64,000 bases of DNA from Pseudoalteromonas piscicida (GTDB lineage Bacteria; Pseudomonadota; Gammaproteobacteria; Enterobacterales; Alteromonadaceae): contig NZ_CP011924.1 of assembly GCF_000238315.3 (NCBI RefSeq), positions 3,245,001 through 3,309,000 on the forward strand, given 5' to 3'. Position numbers and translations under genes: made by a program. A model generated the notes under the pieces. It made no database searches, was not told the DNA's origin, and saw only the letters and a program-made list of their open reading frames with translations. Positions 9,064-20,993 of the stretch are shown here, one piece after another (the first letter of the stretch is position 1; each line of letters starts with the position of its first letter).

Positions 9064-9633
9064 TCACTTACGTTCCGCAATATTGATTCCACGAGATTTT
9101 ATGCAATCCGCTTTATCAAAATAAAAATTAACTTCTTGCTGAGGATCGAGCCCAAGCAACTGGCTATTATAAGAGGGCAGTTCAAATGTCGTGAGCAAAT
9201 GCTCTCCTGTAAACTTAGTCACAGTGAGTTCAACTTCTTCATTATTCAAGCAAAGCCAAAATGATCCATCAATCTGTGTTTGATTATACTGTGCCATATG
9301 AAGATCGACGACTGCCAATACTTTAGAACTAGAGATAATTGAAACCAAAGATCCTACTTTTACCTCTTTATTCAATTCATCATTCCCCATGATAAATTTT
9401 ACAAACCCATCTTCTTGCGCTCTCACATCCTTAGTTTGCGCTCCATGACCTGATTGATATTTTAATAATGTTTGCCCCTCTTCCACACGCTCTCCTGGCT
9501 TCACAGGAAACTCAACAACTAAAGCGTCTTCTTGAAAGTAATAAAATACCTCCGCTGGTTTTGTGACTTGAATATTCCCTATCAAATGTGATGCTGTAAG
9601 CATCAATAGCGGTGCCAAACTAATGGAACTCAA
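9064..9633 (-). CDS. Truncated-looking HlyD/MacA-like periplasmic adaptor
   Basis: 189 residues from a TTG start with AAGGAG at 6 bp. An N-terminal hydrophobic stretch (ISLAPLLMLTASHLIG) is a signal or anchor. Residues ~40-100 look like the biotinyl-lipoyl half-motifs of membrane fusion proteins (VEFPVKPGERVEEGQTLLKY, then RAQEDGFVKFIMGN and VKVGSLVSIIS), followed by a beta-barrel-like C-terminus. The long alpha-helical hairpin that contacts TolC in MacA/HlyD is missing, since the two lipoyl halves are almost adjacent. The gene lies between the precursor peptides and the ATPase in the same orientation, so it is probably the periplasmic part of this exporter. Adaptors of normal length have 350-400 residues. 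Confidence 0.7.
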   Translation of the reverse strand: MSSISLAPLLMLTASHLIGNIQVTKPAEVFYYFQEDALVVEFPVKPGERVEEGQTLLKYQSGHGAQTKDVRAQEDGFVKFIMGNDELNKEVKVGSLVSIISSSKVLAVVDLHMAQYNQTQIDGSFWLCLNNEEVELTVTKFTGEHLLTTFELPSYNSQLLGLDPQQEVNFYFDKADCIKSRGINIAERK

Positions 9634-9723
9634 TACGTTCTCCTTGATGTTAAGATAAAATAGTGACTTACTTTTCCTACCTGTTCAGGTTCCAGTTCCT
9701 TTGTGTTGCTGAATAACTGATGG

Positions 9724-9906
9724 TTAACCTGTTGTGTAGCTTGTAAAATCATGTGTAATTGCTTCATTCGTGCCTTCTTCAGCACCGTTATTTTCCTGAG
9801 GTGGATAAAGTTCAGCCCCACCTGCAATCTTACGGGTGTGAAGAAGTTCAATACCTTTGGCATTTGAAAGCTTTTTTAGTTGTTTCTTTTTTAGTGTTAG
9901 CAACAT
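9724..9906 (-). CDS. Gly-Gly-leader precursor peptide, copy 3 (RiPP/bacteriocin-like)
   Basis: 60 residues with AGGA 8 bp before the ATG. The Lys/Leu-rich leader MLLTLKKKQLKKLSNAKGIE runs to IAGG at residues 27-30, a typical double-glycine processing site. The putative core (31-60) is acidic and Thr-rich: AELYPPQENNGAEEGTNEAI then THDFTSYTTG. No Cys is present. It differs from the other two copies only at residue 16 (Ala for Thr) and residue 54 (Phe for Tyr). The leader style resembles natural-product precursors of Pseudoalteromonas and Bacteroidetes. It precedes the exporter genes in the same orientation and is probably their cargo. Confidence 0.82.
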   Translation of the reverse strand: MLLTLKKKQLKKLSNAKGIELLHTRKIAGGAELYPPQENNGAEEGTNEAITHDFTSYTTG

Positions 9907-9970
9907 GATGTTATTCCTGCGTTTTATTTCGTTATTATGTTTTTATACTTTTTATTCTGTTGCTCGATTA

Positions 9971-10153
9971 TCAGCCTGTTGTGTAGCTTGTATAATCATG
10001 GGTAATTGCTTCATTCGTGCCTTCTTCAGCACCGTTATTTTCCTGGGGTGGATAAAGTTCAGCCCCGCCTGCAATCTTACGAGTGTGAAGAAGTTCAATA
10101 CCTTTGGTATTTGAAAGCTTTTTTAGTTGTTTCTTTTTTAGTGTTAGCAACAT
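9971..10153 (-). CDS. Gly-Gly-leader precursor peptide, copy 2
   Basis: 60 residues, identical in protein sequence to copy 1 (10218-10400). It has the same ribosome site and a 64-bp spacer to the next copy. Leader residues 1-30 end in KIAGG; core residues 31-60 contain Tyr34-Pro-Pro, a Glu cluster (38, 43, 44, 48), Asp53 and six Thr/Ser. DNA differences from copy 1 are few and at least one is synonymous (GCA against GCT at Ala49), showing that the protein, not just the DNA, is kept. Confidence 0.85.
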   Translation of the reverse strand: MLLTLKKKQLKKLSNTKGIELLHTRKIAGGAELYPPQENNGAEEGTNEAITHDYTSYTTG

Positions 10154-10217
10154 GATGTTATTCCTGCGTTTTATTTTGTTATTATGTTTTTATACTTTTT
10201 ATTCTGTTGCTCGATTA

Positions 10218-10400
10218 TCAGCCTGTTGTGTAGCTTGTATAATCATGGGTAATAGCTTCATTCGTGCCTTCTTCAGCACCGTTATTTTCCTGGGGTGGAT
10301 AAAGTTCAGCCCCGCCTGCAATCTTACGAGTGTGAAGAAGTTCAATACCTTTGGTATTTGAAAGCTTTTTAAGTTGTTTCTTTTTTAGTGTTAACAGCAT
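10218..10400 (-). CDS. Gly-Gly-leader precursor peptide, copy 1 (promoter-proximal)
   Basis: 60 residues. Two in-frame ATGs exist (10406 and 10400); AAGGA is 2 bp from the first and 8 bp from the second, so 10400 is chosen, which also matches the start of the other two copies. Same leader (KIAGG at 26-30) and 30-residue core as copy 2. The upstream region differs from the spacers between copies and so should hold the promoter of the whole peptide-exporter operon. No maturation enzyme or leader peptidase is encoded nearby, so the final product is unknown: it could be a graspetide-like ester peptide, another RiPP, or an unmodified cleaved peptide. Confidence 0.85.
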   Translation of the reverse strand: MLLTLKKKQLKKLSNTKGIELLHTRKIAGGAELYPPQENNGAEEGTNEAITHDYTSYTTG

Positions 10401-10707
10401 CGTCATTTTCCTTAGCTTCTTGTTGTATTTATTTTTTAGTTTTTATGTTTACACCTGTAATGACTGAATCATCTGGGTGCCTAATTACAATAGCTAAGAG
10501 GCATGAAAATTAGTAATTATCAAAGCTTATTTTTGACATAAGATTCCTCTGTAATACTTTGAATTTAAAGGTTTTAAAAAACATTCGGAACAGATATCAT
10601 ACTGGTAATGTTTAAAACCGCGGTTAATTGATAAAATGACCTAAAAGTGGAGCCAAAACCTATAAAAATTGCTGCCTATTTAGCTATTTGATCTGAAGTC
10701 CAGCAGA

Positions 10708-10836
10708 TTAGTTAGCTCCGCTCATTGTAAATGTGGAAGTAGACTGAGCTTTGGTGACGGATTCCTCACATGCTAACGATGTTAAAGCCGTTTCTAATCG
10801 CTCGTCATTAAGTACAAAAATTCGCCATTCCGACAA
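10708..10836 (-). CDS. Possible small ORF or gene remnant, 42 codons
   Basis: A frame from a TTG at 10836 (AGGAAG about 9 bp upstream) to a TAA at 10708. The product begins MSEWRIFVLNDERLETALTS and ends TFTMSGAN, with a natural-looking amino-acid composition and one Cys. The frame stays open upstream for about ten more codons without an ATG. It may be a small protein, a further diverged peptide gene or the tail of a lost gene; I do not recognise it. Confidence 0.2.
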   Translation of the reverse strand: MSEWRIFVLNDERLETALTSLACEESVTKAQSTSTFTMSGAN

Positions 10837-11033
10837 GAAGTAAATACTTCCTTTCAGAGAAAGTAGAAGAGAGCGTGAAGTTATTTACAACTGATGGGCT
10901 TAACGGAGAAAAGTATAGGTTTAACTGAAGCTATATATATTATGCTTATGGTATTAGGTAACCTGAGCTTCAGATATTAATACCTTTCAAGCGACCAGTT
11001 TCAGTGCTAATTGCGTTGAATTCACTCCCAATA

Positions 11034-11137
11034 ATAGCCAGAGATTGGTGCGTAGATTCGCCTTATCTATGAGGGAGTAGGTAGTAGAATGGTGACAGAG
11101 CTCGAGCGTGGATATATCCCCAACACTCTCTGGCTAT
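11034..11137. repeat. Perfect 11-bp inverted repeat bounding ~104 bp
   Basis: ATAGCCAGAGA at 11034-11044 and its exact complement TCTCTGGCTAT at 11127-11137, with weaker matching continuing inwards. No flanking target-site duplication is obvious. It could be a small non-autonomous element, a remnant of one, or a long hairpin. Confidence 0.35.
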
Positions 11138-11320
11138 CCAAAGAAGTTTTTAAAACAATGGGTTAGTTAACCCCTTATCCAAACTTCAGCTTTATTAGGC
11201 TACAACCGATAAAAGTTCTAGAGGGCTAAATTTTATTAATGGCAACATCCCGCATACTATGCACATAAAGGTATTTTACTGAATTGCCAATACCCGCTTA
11301 ATTAATCAAGATTATTGCCA

Positions 11321-13447
11321 CTAGTGCTCTGCAGGCTCTTCATATTTAAGTTGAAATAAGTGGTTATTGATCGGTTTAATTACGTCAACGAGCAGCTTCC
11401 CTTCATGAAACTCTATTCCTTTAATCGTGCCTTGGCTTGGCAAGGTAAATATCAATTTGGTACTTTGTTTGGACTGGTAATCGATTTGGTAAATATTGTA
11501 TCCATCTGTGTGATATATCATATTCCCCGCAACGGTTAATTTGTGTTTACTAAATGCCTTTGATAGCGGGATTTTAGCAATTGACTCACCAATATTACGA
11601 TCAAAAACTTCCACTTTGTCTTTAGTTGATAAAGAAACATATAGATCTTTGCTAATAGATGATAACCATAAAGCATCTTGAACGGGCAATGTCGAAACGA
11701 GGTCGCTTGCCTTTGAGTAAATAAACGCTTTATTTTTTGACTTATTCTCCGTTACATACGCAATATCACCATTATGTAAAAATTCCGCCGATATAACTCT
11801 CCCTGAAGTTTGAATACTTTCTTCTAACTTCCAACTTTGAGTATTATAGACTTCTAGGCGATCTTGAAACTTCAACAATATTTCATCAAAGCCTTTTCGA
11901 GTTTCCACATCAAATGGCTCTTCGACAGAAAGGCGGCTCGCAACAACTGCGCCTTCAAGATCCAACTCAAACAATGTTGACTTACCATTCTCCACAGCAA
12001 CAGCGAAATATCCATTTTCTTTCGGTGAAGAAGATCTGTGGTAGGCTATTTCTTTTTTCAGCTCCGTAAAAGTTAAGCTTTCAATATCAAGTTCGTTTAA
12101 TTGGTGTAAATATGGATAACCCACCACAAGCATATTTTTCCAGTCAATAGATTGATAGCTGGAGTAGCGACTTTCCCCTAAAACTTGGATCGTATTAACC
12201 AGCTGTTTCGAGGTCAAAGAGTATTCATAAATCTTCTTTTCAAAAGGCTGCATCCAAATTAATGTATTTCTGGAACTATCATAATTTGCAGACCAAATTC
12301 GGCTCTTTGATTCATACAGCTTTACAAGGTTTCCACCTTCGGCGCCTGTCATATACAATTCAGAGTACCCTAATTGACGACGTTCAAAAAATACGCTATC
12401 GAGTGCCTCAGAGTAATGTAAAAAATGGTCACCATGTGAATTGATATTTGGAGAAGTTATTTGAAATTCTTCGCCGGTGAGTAAATTTCGGTTTACCAAT
12501 GCCGATAGCTCGTCCCTATTTCGATAGTTGCTTTTTGTGTAAATAAATGAGTTTTCTCCAACACCTGTACCGAATGTAATACGCAATTCGCAATCAAATA
12601 ACGGACTATTACTTGAACTAAAATCTCGACTTATTCTCCATACTTTACAACTTTTATTGGCAACATCGATTACTCGATAAAACAAGGAAGAGCTATCTGA
12701 TGCCCATCCCATTGGAAAGTAATGAAACTTCGCTTCTCCAACGCGCTGCTCTTTACCATCTCTTAAATCTTTAACAACCAAGTAACTTTTATCTTGTCCT
12801 TCAGGAATAAAAGAAAACGCTGCATAATTTTTATCTGGAGATAAAAGTAAAATATTGTACTGACCATCCATCCAGGATAAAGCCTGTTCTTCATAGTGCT
12901 TATTGTTAAACTCAGGTATGGCCTGTTGCTTATTCTCTTCTGATGCTGAATAAAAATATCCGAACCCCACAAGGCAGATCAAGACAAAACTAAAAATCGA
13001 TGCGAAAGCAAACTTTGAGTTTTTAGGCTTAAGCGGATCAGTTTCTATAACTAATGGAACTTCGGTCTTAGTAGCTGATGCCTCATAAACATCACTTTCT
13101 TCATGATAAATAACAATGGGCTCAACAAAGAAGCTGTAACCCTTACGATAGTGAGTTTTAACTATAGTTCCTTTTTGCCTATCTGACTTGAGTACTTTAC
13201 GAAGCTCAGACATTGCTCTGTTAATAGCATTATCGTCAACGTAATTCTGTCTCCAAACATCATCAATTAAATCCTGCCGAGTGATGATCTGATCGCAGTT
13301 AATTGCCAAGTAACAAAGGATATTGAATAAAAGAGGTTCTAATTCACGCTCGACTTCCCCATCGGATATGCATTGACGTCGCGGATCTAGTGTCCACTCG
13401 CCAAACTTCACTTCTTTTACCTTTCTGGGAAAATTTACTTCATTCAT
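11321..13447 (-). CDS. CadC-like membrane-anchored winged-helix regulator with beta-propeller-like sensor
   Basis: 708 residues. Residues ~10-108 form an OmpR/CadC-type DNA-binding domain: KFGEWTLDPRRQCI, then ELEPLLFNILCYLAINCDQI, VDDNAINRAMSELRKVL and the wing IVKTHYRKGYSFFV. A single membrane segment lies at ~145-167. The periplasmic part (170-708) is made of repeating beta segments with TolB/WD-like phrases (LSPDKNYAAFSF, GWASDSSSLFYRV, WSANYDSSRNTLIWM), which suggests a beta-propeller. Such one-component regulators sense a periplasmic signal and bind promoters directly. Lying just upstream of the peptide/exporter operon in the same orientation, it is a candidate controller of this region; that is inference. 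Confidence 0.85.
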   Translation of the reverse strand: MNEVNFPRKVKEVKFGEWTLDPRRQCISDGEVERELEPLLFNILCYLAINCDQIITRQDLIDDVWRQNYVDDNAINRAMSELRKVLKSDRQKGTIVKTHYRKGYSFFVEPIVIYHEESDVYEASATKTEVPLVIETDPLKPKNSKFAFASIFSFVLICLVGFGYFYSASEENKQQAIPEFNNKHYEEQALSWMDGQYNILLLSPDKNYAAFSFIPEGQDKSYLVVKDLRDGKEQRVGEAKFHYFPMGWASDSSSLFYRVIDVANKSCKVWRISRDFSSSNSPLFDCELRITFGTGVGENSFIYTKSNYRNRDELSALVNRNLLTGEEFQITSPNINSHGDHFLHYSEALDSVFFERRQLGYSELYMTGAEGGNLVKLYESKSRIWSANYDSSRNTLIWMQPFEKKIYEYSLTSKQLVNTIQVLGESRYSSYQSIDWKNMLVVGYPYLHQLNELDIESLTFTELKKEIAYHRSSSPKENGYFAVAVENGKSTLFELDLEGAVVASRLSVEEPFDVETRKGFDEILLKFQDRLEVYNTQSWKLEESIQTSGRVISAEFLHNGDIAYVTENKSKNKAFIYSKASDLVSTLPVQDALWLSSISKDLYVSLSTKDKVEVFDRNIGESIAKIPLSKAFSKHKLTVAGNMIYHTDGYNIYQIDYQSKQSTKLIFTLPSQGTIKGIEFHEGKLLVDVIKPINNHLFQLKYEEPAEH

Positions 13448-13701
13448 GATGAGCGCAATGTAATTATTATTAATTCCTTAATTTTATATAATGACACATT
13501 GAAAACAACTACTTATTACAAACAGATAAAAAAAGAACAAAAAAAACATCAACTTTACAAATTGGACAAATAACAACCAAGTACTTTAATACCAAAATAC
13601 AAAATAAAACCAATAAAAAAGAACTAGAAATAGAACCGTTAGTAAACAAAACAAACGATAATTTAAATTTAAGTTAATTTCATATGTTTACAGTGAAGTA
13701 T

Positions 13702-13730
13702 AAAAAAACCCACGCGATGCGTGGGTTTTT
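13702..13730 (-). terminator. Rho-independent terminator of the atp operon
   Basis: Stem CCCACGC / GCGTGGG with a GAT loop, flanked by A and T runs, 21 bp beyond the atpC stop. On the minus strand it ends in seven T. The mirrored T run means it could also stop plus-strand transcription. Confidence 0.9.
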
Positions 13731-13751
13731 GATAACCAGATAGGTGGTTGC

Positions 13752-14168
13752 TTATTTGCGCAGCTGGCGAATAACGCGTAGTTGAGCAAGGGCTTCTTCT
13801 AGTTGTACTGCAGCTTGTTGGTAATCCAACTCACCAGTAGTACCAGAAGCCATTTGCGCTTGCGCTTCACGTTTAGCTTCTTCAGCAGCTTGCTCATCAA
13901 GCTCTTCCGCACGAATAGCAACGTCCGCTAGAACAGTTACTGTTTGTGGTTGAACTTCAAGCGTACCGCCTGCAACGTAGATAACTTCTTCTGAGCTATC
14001 TGCTTTAACCAAACGTACCATACCAGGTTTTAGGCCAGTCAGTAGTGGCGCGTGACCTGGATGAATACCAAGCTCACCTTCACTACCTGTCACTTGGATA
14101 GTAGTCACAGCGCCAGAGAACAAGCTCTGCTCTGCACTTACTACATCAAGGTGTACTGTCATTGCCAT
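13752..14168 (-). CDS. atpC: F1Fo ATP synthase subunit epsilon
   Basis: 138 residues. The N-terminal beta-sandwich ([39 protein letters not shown]) and the C-terminal helical hairpin ([15 protein letters not shown]...LRVIRQLRK) are as in E. coli AtpC. The subunit joins gamma to the c-ring and inhibits ATP hydrolysis by C-terminal rearrangement. Last gene of the atp operon, 13 bp after atpD, before a strong terminator. Confidence 0.97.
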   Translation of the reverse strand: MAMTVHLDVVSAEQSLFSGAVTTIQVTGSEGELGIHPGHAPLLTGLKPGMVRLVKADSSEEVIYVAGGTLEVQPQTVTVLADVAIRAEELDEQAAEEAKREAQAQMASGTTGELDYQQAAVQLEEALAQLRVIRQLRK

Positions 14169-14181
14169 AACAACCTCCTAA

Positions 14182-16460
<2,279 letters not shown>

Positions 16461-16512
16461 GACTCTCTCTCCGAATCTCGGTGAGTAGTTACCTACTCAC
16501 CTTAATAACACA

Positions 16513-18054
16513 TTACCAAGTTTGCGTAGACTTGAACTTCTCAAGAAGCTCTTTAAGCTGCGCTTCGATCTCGGCGTTGTAGTTACCAGTTTCATTGATT
16601 TGAGCCATTAGCTCTGCGTACTCGCTCTTAGCAAATGCGATTAGGCTTGCTTCGAAATCAAGGATCTTGTTGATTTCGATATCTTTTAGGAAGCCTTTCT
16701 CTACTGCAAATAGCGATAATGACATATCAGCAACAGACATCGGTGCGTACTGTTTCTGCTTCATTAGCTCTGTTACACGCTCACCGTGTTCAAGCTGTGC
16801 ACGTGTTGCATCATCAAGGTCAGAAGCGAACTGAGAGAACGCCGCTAGTTCACGGTACTGAGCTAGCGCTAGACGGATACCACCACCTAGTTTCTTAACA
16901 ATCTTAGTTTGAGCTGCACCACCTACACGAGATACCGAGATACCAGCGTTAACCGCTGGACGGATACCTGCGTTGAACAAGTCAGTTTCTAAGAAGATCT
17001 GACCGTCAGTGATTGAGATAACGTTGGTAGGTACGAATGCAGAAACGTCACCACCTTGAGTTTCAATGATTGGCAATGCCGTCAATGAACCTGTTTTACC
17101 TTTTACTTCACCATTTGTGAACTTCTCAACGTAGTCAGCGTTTACACGTGACGCACGTTCTAGAAGACGTGAGTGAAGATAGAATACGTCACCTGGGTAT
17201 GCTTCACGGCCTGGTGGACGCTTAAGTAGTAGTGAGATTTGACGGTAAGCAACAGCTTGCTTAGACAAATCATCATATACGATTAGTGCATCTTCACCGC
17301 GGTCACGGAAGTATTCACCCATAGTACAACCAGAGAACGGCGCTAGGAATTGTAGCGCTGCAGATTCTGATGCAGAAGCAACTACTACGATAGTGTTTGC
17401 AAGTGCACCGTGCTCTTCTAGTTTACGTACTACGTTAGCAATTGTTGACGCTTTTTGACCAACCGCTACGTACACACACTTAACGCCTGTGTCTTTTTGG
17501 TTGATGATAGCATCGATTGCTAATGCTGTTTTACCAGTCTGACGGTCACCGATCACAAGCTCACGCTGACCACGACCAACTGGGATCATCGCATCGATAG
17601 ACTTATAACCAGTTTGTACTGGCTCATCTACTGATTGACGCTCGATTACGCCAGGTGCGATTTTTTCAACTGGTTCAAAACCATCGTTATCAACAGCGCC
17701 TTTACCGTCGATTGGCTCACCTAGCGTGTTAACAACACGACCTAGTAGACCACGGCCTACTGGTACTTCAAGGATACGACCCGTTGATTTAACTTTTACG
17801 CCTTCTTTAAGGTCAGCGTATGGACCCATTACTACAGCACCTACTGAGTCACGCTCAAGGTTTAGTGCGATAGCATAACGGTTGCCAGGAAGCTCGATCA
17901 TCTCACCCTGCATACAGTCAGCAAGACCGTGGATGCGGATGATACCGTCGGTAACAGATACGATAGTACCTTCGTTACGCGCTTCACTTACAACTTCAAA
18001 CTGCTCAATGCGTTGCTTGATCAGTGCAGAAATTTCTGTGGAATTAAGTTGCAT
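16513..18054 (-). CDS. atpA: F1Fo ATP synthase subunit alpha
   Basis: 513 residues, the same length as E. coli AtpA. Nucleotide-binding P-loop [13 protein letters not shown] near residue 169, the [12 protein letters not shown] segment and the conserved [20 protein letters not shown] stretch are visible. It forms the non-catalytic nucleotide sites of the F1 hexamer. Codon use is strongly biased, as in highly expressed genes. Confidence 0.98.
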   Translation of the reverse strand: MQLNSTEISALIKQRIEQFEVVSEARNEGTIVSVTDGIIRIHGLADCMQGEMIELPGNRYAIALNLERDSVGAVVMGPYADLKEGVKVKSTGRILEVPVGRGLLGRVVNTLGEPIDGKGAVDNDGFEPVEKIAPGVIERQSVDEPVQTGYKSIDAMIPVGRGQRELVIGDRQTGKTALAIDAIINQKDTGVKCVYVAVGQKASTIANVVRKLEEHGALANTIVVVASASESAALQFLAPFSGCTMGEYFRDRGEDALIVYDDLSKQAVAYRQISLLLKRPPGREAYPGDVFYLHSRLLERASRVNADYVEKFTNGEVKGKTGSLTALPIIETQGGDVSAFVPTNVISITDGQIFLETDLFNAGIRPAVNAGISVSRVGGAAQTKIVKKLGGGIRLALAQYRELAAFSQFASDLDDATRAQLEHGERVTELMKQKQYAPMSVADMSLSLFAVEKGFLKDIEINKILDFEASLIAFAKSEYAELMAQINETGNYNAEIEAQLKELLEKFKSTQTW

Positions 18055-18068
18055 GCTCTTTTTCCCAA

Positions 18069-18602
18069 TTACGATTGTAGCGACGTCGCAAGACGATCTA
18101 ACTTGCCGCGAACAGAACCGTCGATTACGGTGTCACCGGCTTTAATCACTAGGCCACTTACAATGGCTTCGTCGATGCTACAATTCAGCTTAACTTTGCG
18201 TGCGAAACGTTTCTCAAGTGCCGCGACCAATTTTGCTTGCGTATCATCTGCAAGCACTGTTGCTGAAACCACATCTACTTCGATTTCTTTGTCATAGTCT
18301 GCTTTAAATTCAGCAAACAATTCTGCAACAGCTGGAATGGCGGCTAAACGCTCATTTTCGGCCATCAGCTTGATAAGATTTTGACCTTGTTCGTTGAGTT
18401 GCTCAGCACATAACTTGATAATGATTTCAGACTGCTGTGATTCAGTAGCGATGCTACCAAGTAGCGTCTGAACCTGTTCGTCGCTGGTAACTTGACCAGC
18501 GAAGAACAGCATTTCATTCCAAGCTTCAACAGTGCCTTTTTCAACGGCAAGTTCAAAAGCCGCTTTAGCATATGGGCGAGCGATAGTAGTCAATTCAGAC
18601 AT
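18069..18602 (-). CDS. atpH: F1Fo ATP synthase subunit delta
   Basis: 177 residues from the ATG at 18602, which is 8 bp after GGAGG; a second ATG at 18608 is only 2 bp from it and unlikely to be used. The N-terminal helical domain ([20 protein letters not shown]) and the C-terminal [19 protein letters not shown] are typical. Delta holds the peripheral stalk to the top of F1. Confidence 0.96.
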   Translation of the reverse strand: MSELTTIARPYAKAAFELAVEKGTVEAWNEMLFFAGQVTSDEQVQTLLGSIATESQQSEIIIKLCAEQLNEQGQNLIKLMAENERLAAIPAVAELFAEFKADYDKEIEVDVVSATVLADDTQAKLVAALEKRFARKVKLNCSIDEAIVSGLVIKAGDTVIDGSVRGKLDRLATSLQS

Positions 18603-18618
18603 GCTCATACCCTCCTAC

Positions 18619-19089
18619 TTAAAGCTCAGCGACAAGTTTTTCAACGATGTCACTGTGTGTGGCTTGATTGATTTCACGCTCTAAAATCTTCTCAGCGCCT
18701 GCGATAGAAAGTGCAGCGACTTGCGAACGCAGCTCTTCTTTCACACGGTTGCGCTCAGACTCAATTTCAGAGTGTCCCTGAGCAATGATTTTTTCACGCT
18801 CTTGCTGACCACGAGTAGTCTCTTCGTCAACAATCAGCGCAGCACGCTTCTTAGCTTGTTCGATGATTTCAGCCGCTTGTGCTTTCGCTTCTTTCAGCTG
18901 TTCAGCACCTTGTGCACGTACGCGCTCAAGTTCTTTCTCAGCTTCATCAGATGCCGCTAAACCATCTTCGATTTTCTTCTGGCGAGCTTCAATCGCACCA
19001 TTTAGTGGTGGCCATACGAACTTCATACAGAACCATACGAAGACCACAAATGCGATTAATTCACCTATTAGAGTGGCGTTTAAGTTCAC
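18619..19089 (-). CDS. atpF: F1Fo ATP synthase subunit b
   Basis: 156 residues, as in E. coli. One N-terminal membrane helix ([20 protein letters not shown]) precedes a long charged coiled coil rich in Ala/Glu/Lys that forms the peripheral stalk dimer. Directly upstream of atpH. Confidence 0.97.
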   Translation of the reverse strand: MNLNATLIGELIAFVVFVWFCMKFVWPPLNGAIEARQKKIEDGLAASDEAEKELERVRAQGAEQLKEAKAQAAEIIEQAKKRAALIVDEETTRGQQEREKIIAQGHSEIESERNRVKEELRSQVAALSIAGAEKILEREINQATHSDIVEKLVAEL

Positions 19090-19138
19090 GACCGCTCCTC
19101 CTTACTTGACAGTTGTTCGTTTCAGGTATTTTGCAATA

Positions 19139-19399
<261 letters not shown>

Positions 19400-19450
19400 T
19401 TAAAGTTTAAGTTTAAATTTAAGTTGTAAAAATCTTTATTATTCAGCTGA

Positions 19451-20311
<861 letters not shown>

Positions 20312-20323
20312 TTATCCCAAAAG

Positions 20324-20704
20324 TTAATGATTAAAAAAAATCAGGACCAACCATTGTGTCAGCATCACGAGCATATACGCGCCAAAGAAAGGCAGCATCA
20401 TTACTGAAAAATGCTTAAAAATCAGTGCAAAGAGCACAACAGTTAGCAAAAATTTTAATCCATTTCCTCGTTTTATCGAGGAATATACTTGATTTGCTTT
20501 GCTTGCACCCATAAATCGAAAGGCGTAAACAGCAAATACAAAATTAGGGAGTACCAACACAGCGCCGCCAGCTAATGCTGAAACTCCGGCTTGTACTCCC
20601 CAACCTATAAAAACGATTACTGCAGCGACTAATGCTACGATACCCTGAATCAAAACACCTTTTAATGCGGCTCGCCGATATGGGCGGGCTAACGAATGAG
20701 TCAC
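20324..20704 (-). CDS. atpI: ATP synthase assembly protein I
   Basis: 126 residues, four hydrophobic segments (for example GIVALVAAVIVFIGWGVQAG and ALAGGAVLVLPNFVFAVYAF). The AtpI family helps c-ring assembly and is the least conserved gene of the operon. First gene, with a promoter about 55 bp upstream. Confidence 0.9.
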   Translation of the reverse strand: MTHSLARPYRRAALKGVLIQGIVALVAAVIVFIGWGVQAGVSALAGGAVLVLPNFVFAVYAFRFMGASKANQVYSSIKRGNGLKFLLTVVLFALIFKHFSVMMLPFFGAYMLVMLTQWLVLIFFNH

Positions 20705-20757
20705 TTTATATTAACCTTAATGACGTTAAATTTTATCAGGGTATGAAAACTGGCGAA

Positions 20758-20785
20758 ATTATACTTGTTTCTGCTTAATTTGCAA
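20758..20785 (-). promoter_or_regulatory. Sigma-70-type promoter of the atp operon
   Basis: On the minus strand TTGCAA, a 16-bp spacer, then a perfect TATAAT, ending 54 bp before the atpI start. The rest of the 20705-20993 gap shows no gene. Confidence 0.7.
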
Positions 20786-20993
20786 CTTGACGAGACGAAA
20801 TGTGACGCTTTTTGGACGCCAAATAGGTCAAAATTTGTTAGGGAGGAAGGCTTAAATTAAAGCCTGTACAAGAGTGGCTATTTTTCCATCAAAGTTCTTC
20901 GTGTTCTCGCTATTTCGCAGCATATCGGAGAGGAAATAGCGGCGCAAAATAAAGCACCGCATTCACGTATTAGGCAATTAGTTAAGTCTACCG

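Larger units (their letters stand above)
9724..10400 (-). repeat. Tandem triplication, 247-bp period
   Basis: Three direct repeats, each holding one 60-codon peptide gene plus a 64-bp spacer. The copies start exactly 247 bp apart (stop codons at 9724, 9971, 10218). The two right-hand units are almost identical; the left unit carries more substitutions. The pattern indicates recent duplication or gene conversion. Confidence 0.95.
10401..11320. other. Long intergenic region between peptide operon and regulator
   Basis: About 920 bp with no clear intact gene. It contains the upstream region of the peptide operon, a 42-codon frame (10708-10836, minus), an inverted repeat pair CTGAAGCT/AGCTTCAG at 10925-10932 and 10966-10973, and a perfect 11-bp inverted repeat at 11034/11137. 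Composition varies along it, as if it held gene or element remnants. The regulator at 11321-13447 is transcribed towards this region. Confidence 0.5.

Noticed and set aside
9857..10361. Two overlapping 85-codon plus-strand frames across the tandem repeats
   Set aside because: They are the antisense of the peptide genes, repeat only because the DNA repeats, and lack ribosome sites; the 60-residue minus-strand frames have ribosome sites, a leader and synonymous change.
9724..10400. CRISPR-like array
   Set aside because: Three units of 247 bp are coding and contain no short repeat-spacer structure.
9724..10400. Lanthipeptide precursors
   Set aside because: The leader resembles peptides sometimes labelled so, but the core has no Cys and no LanB, LanC or LanM gene is present.
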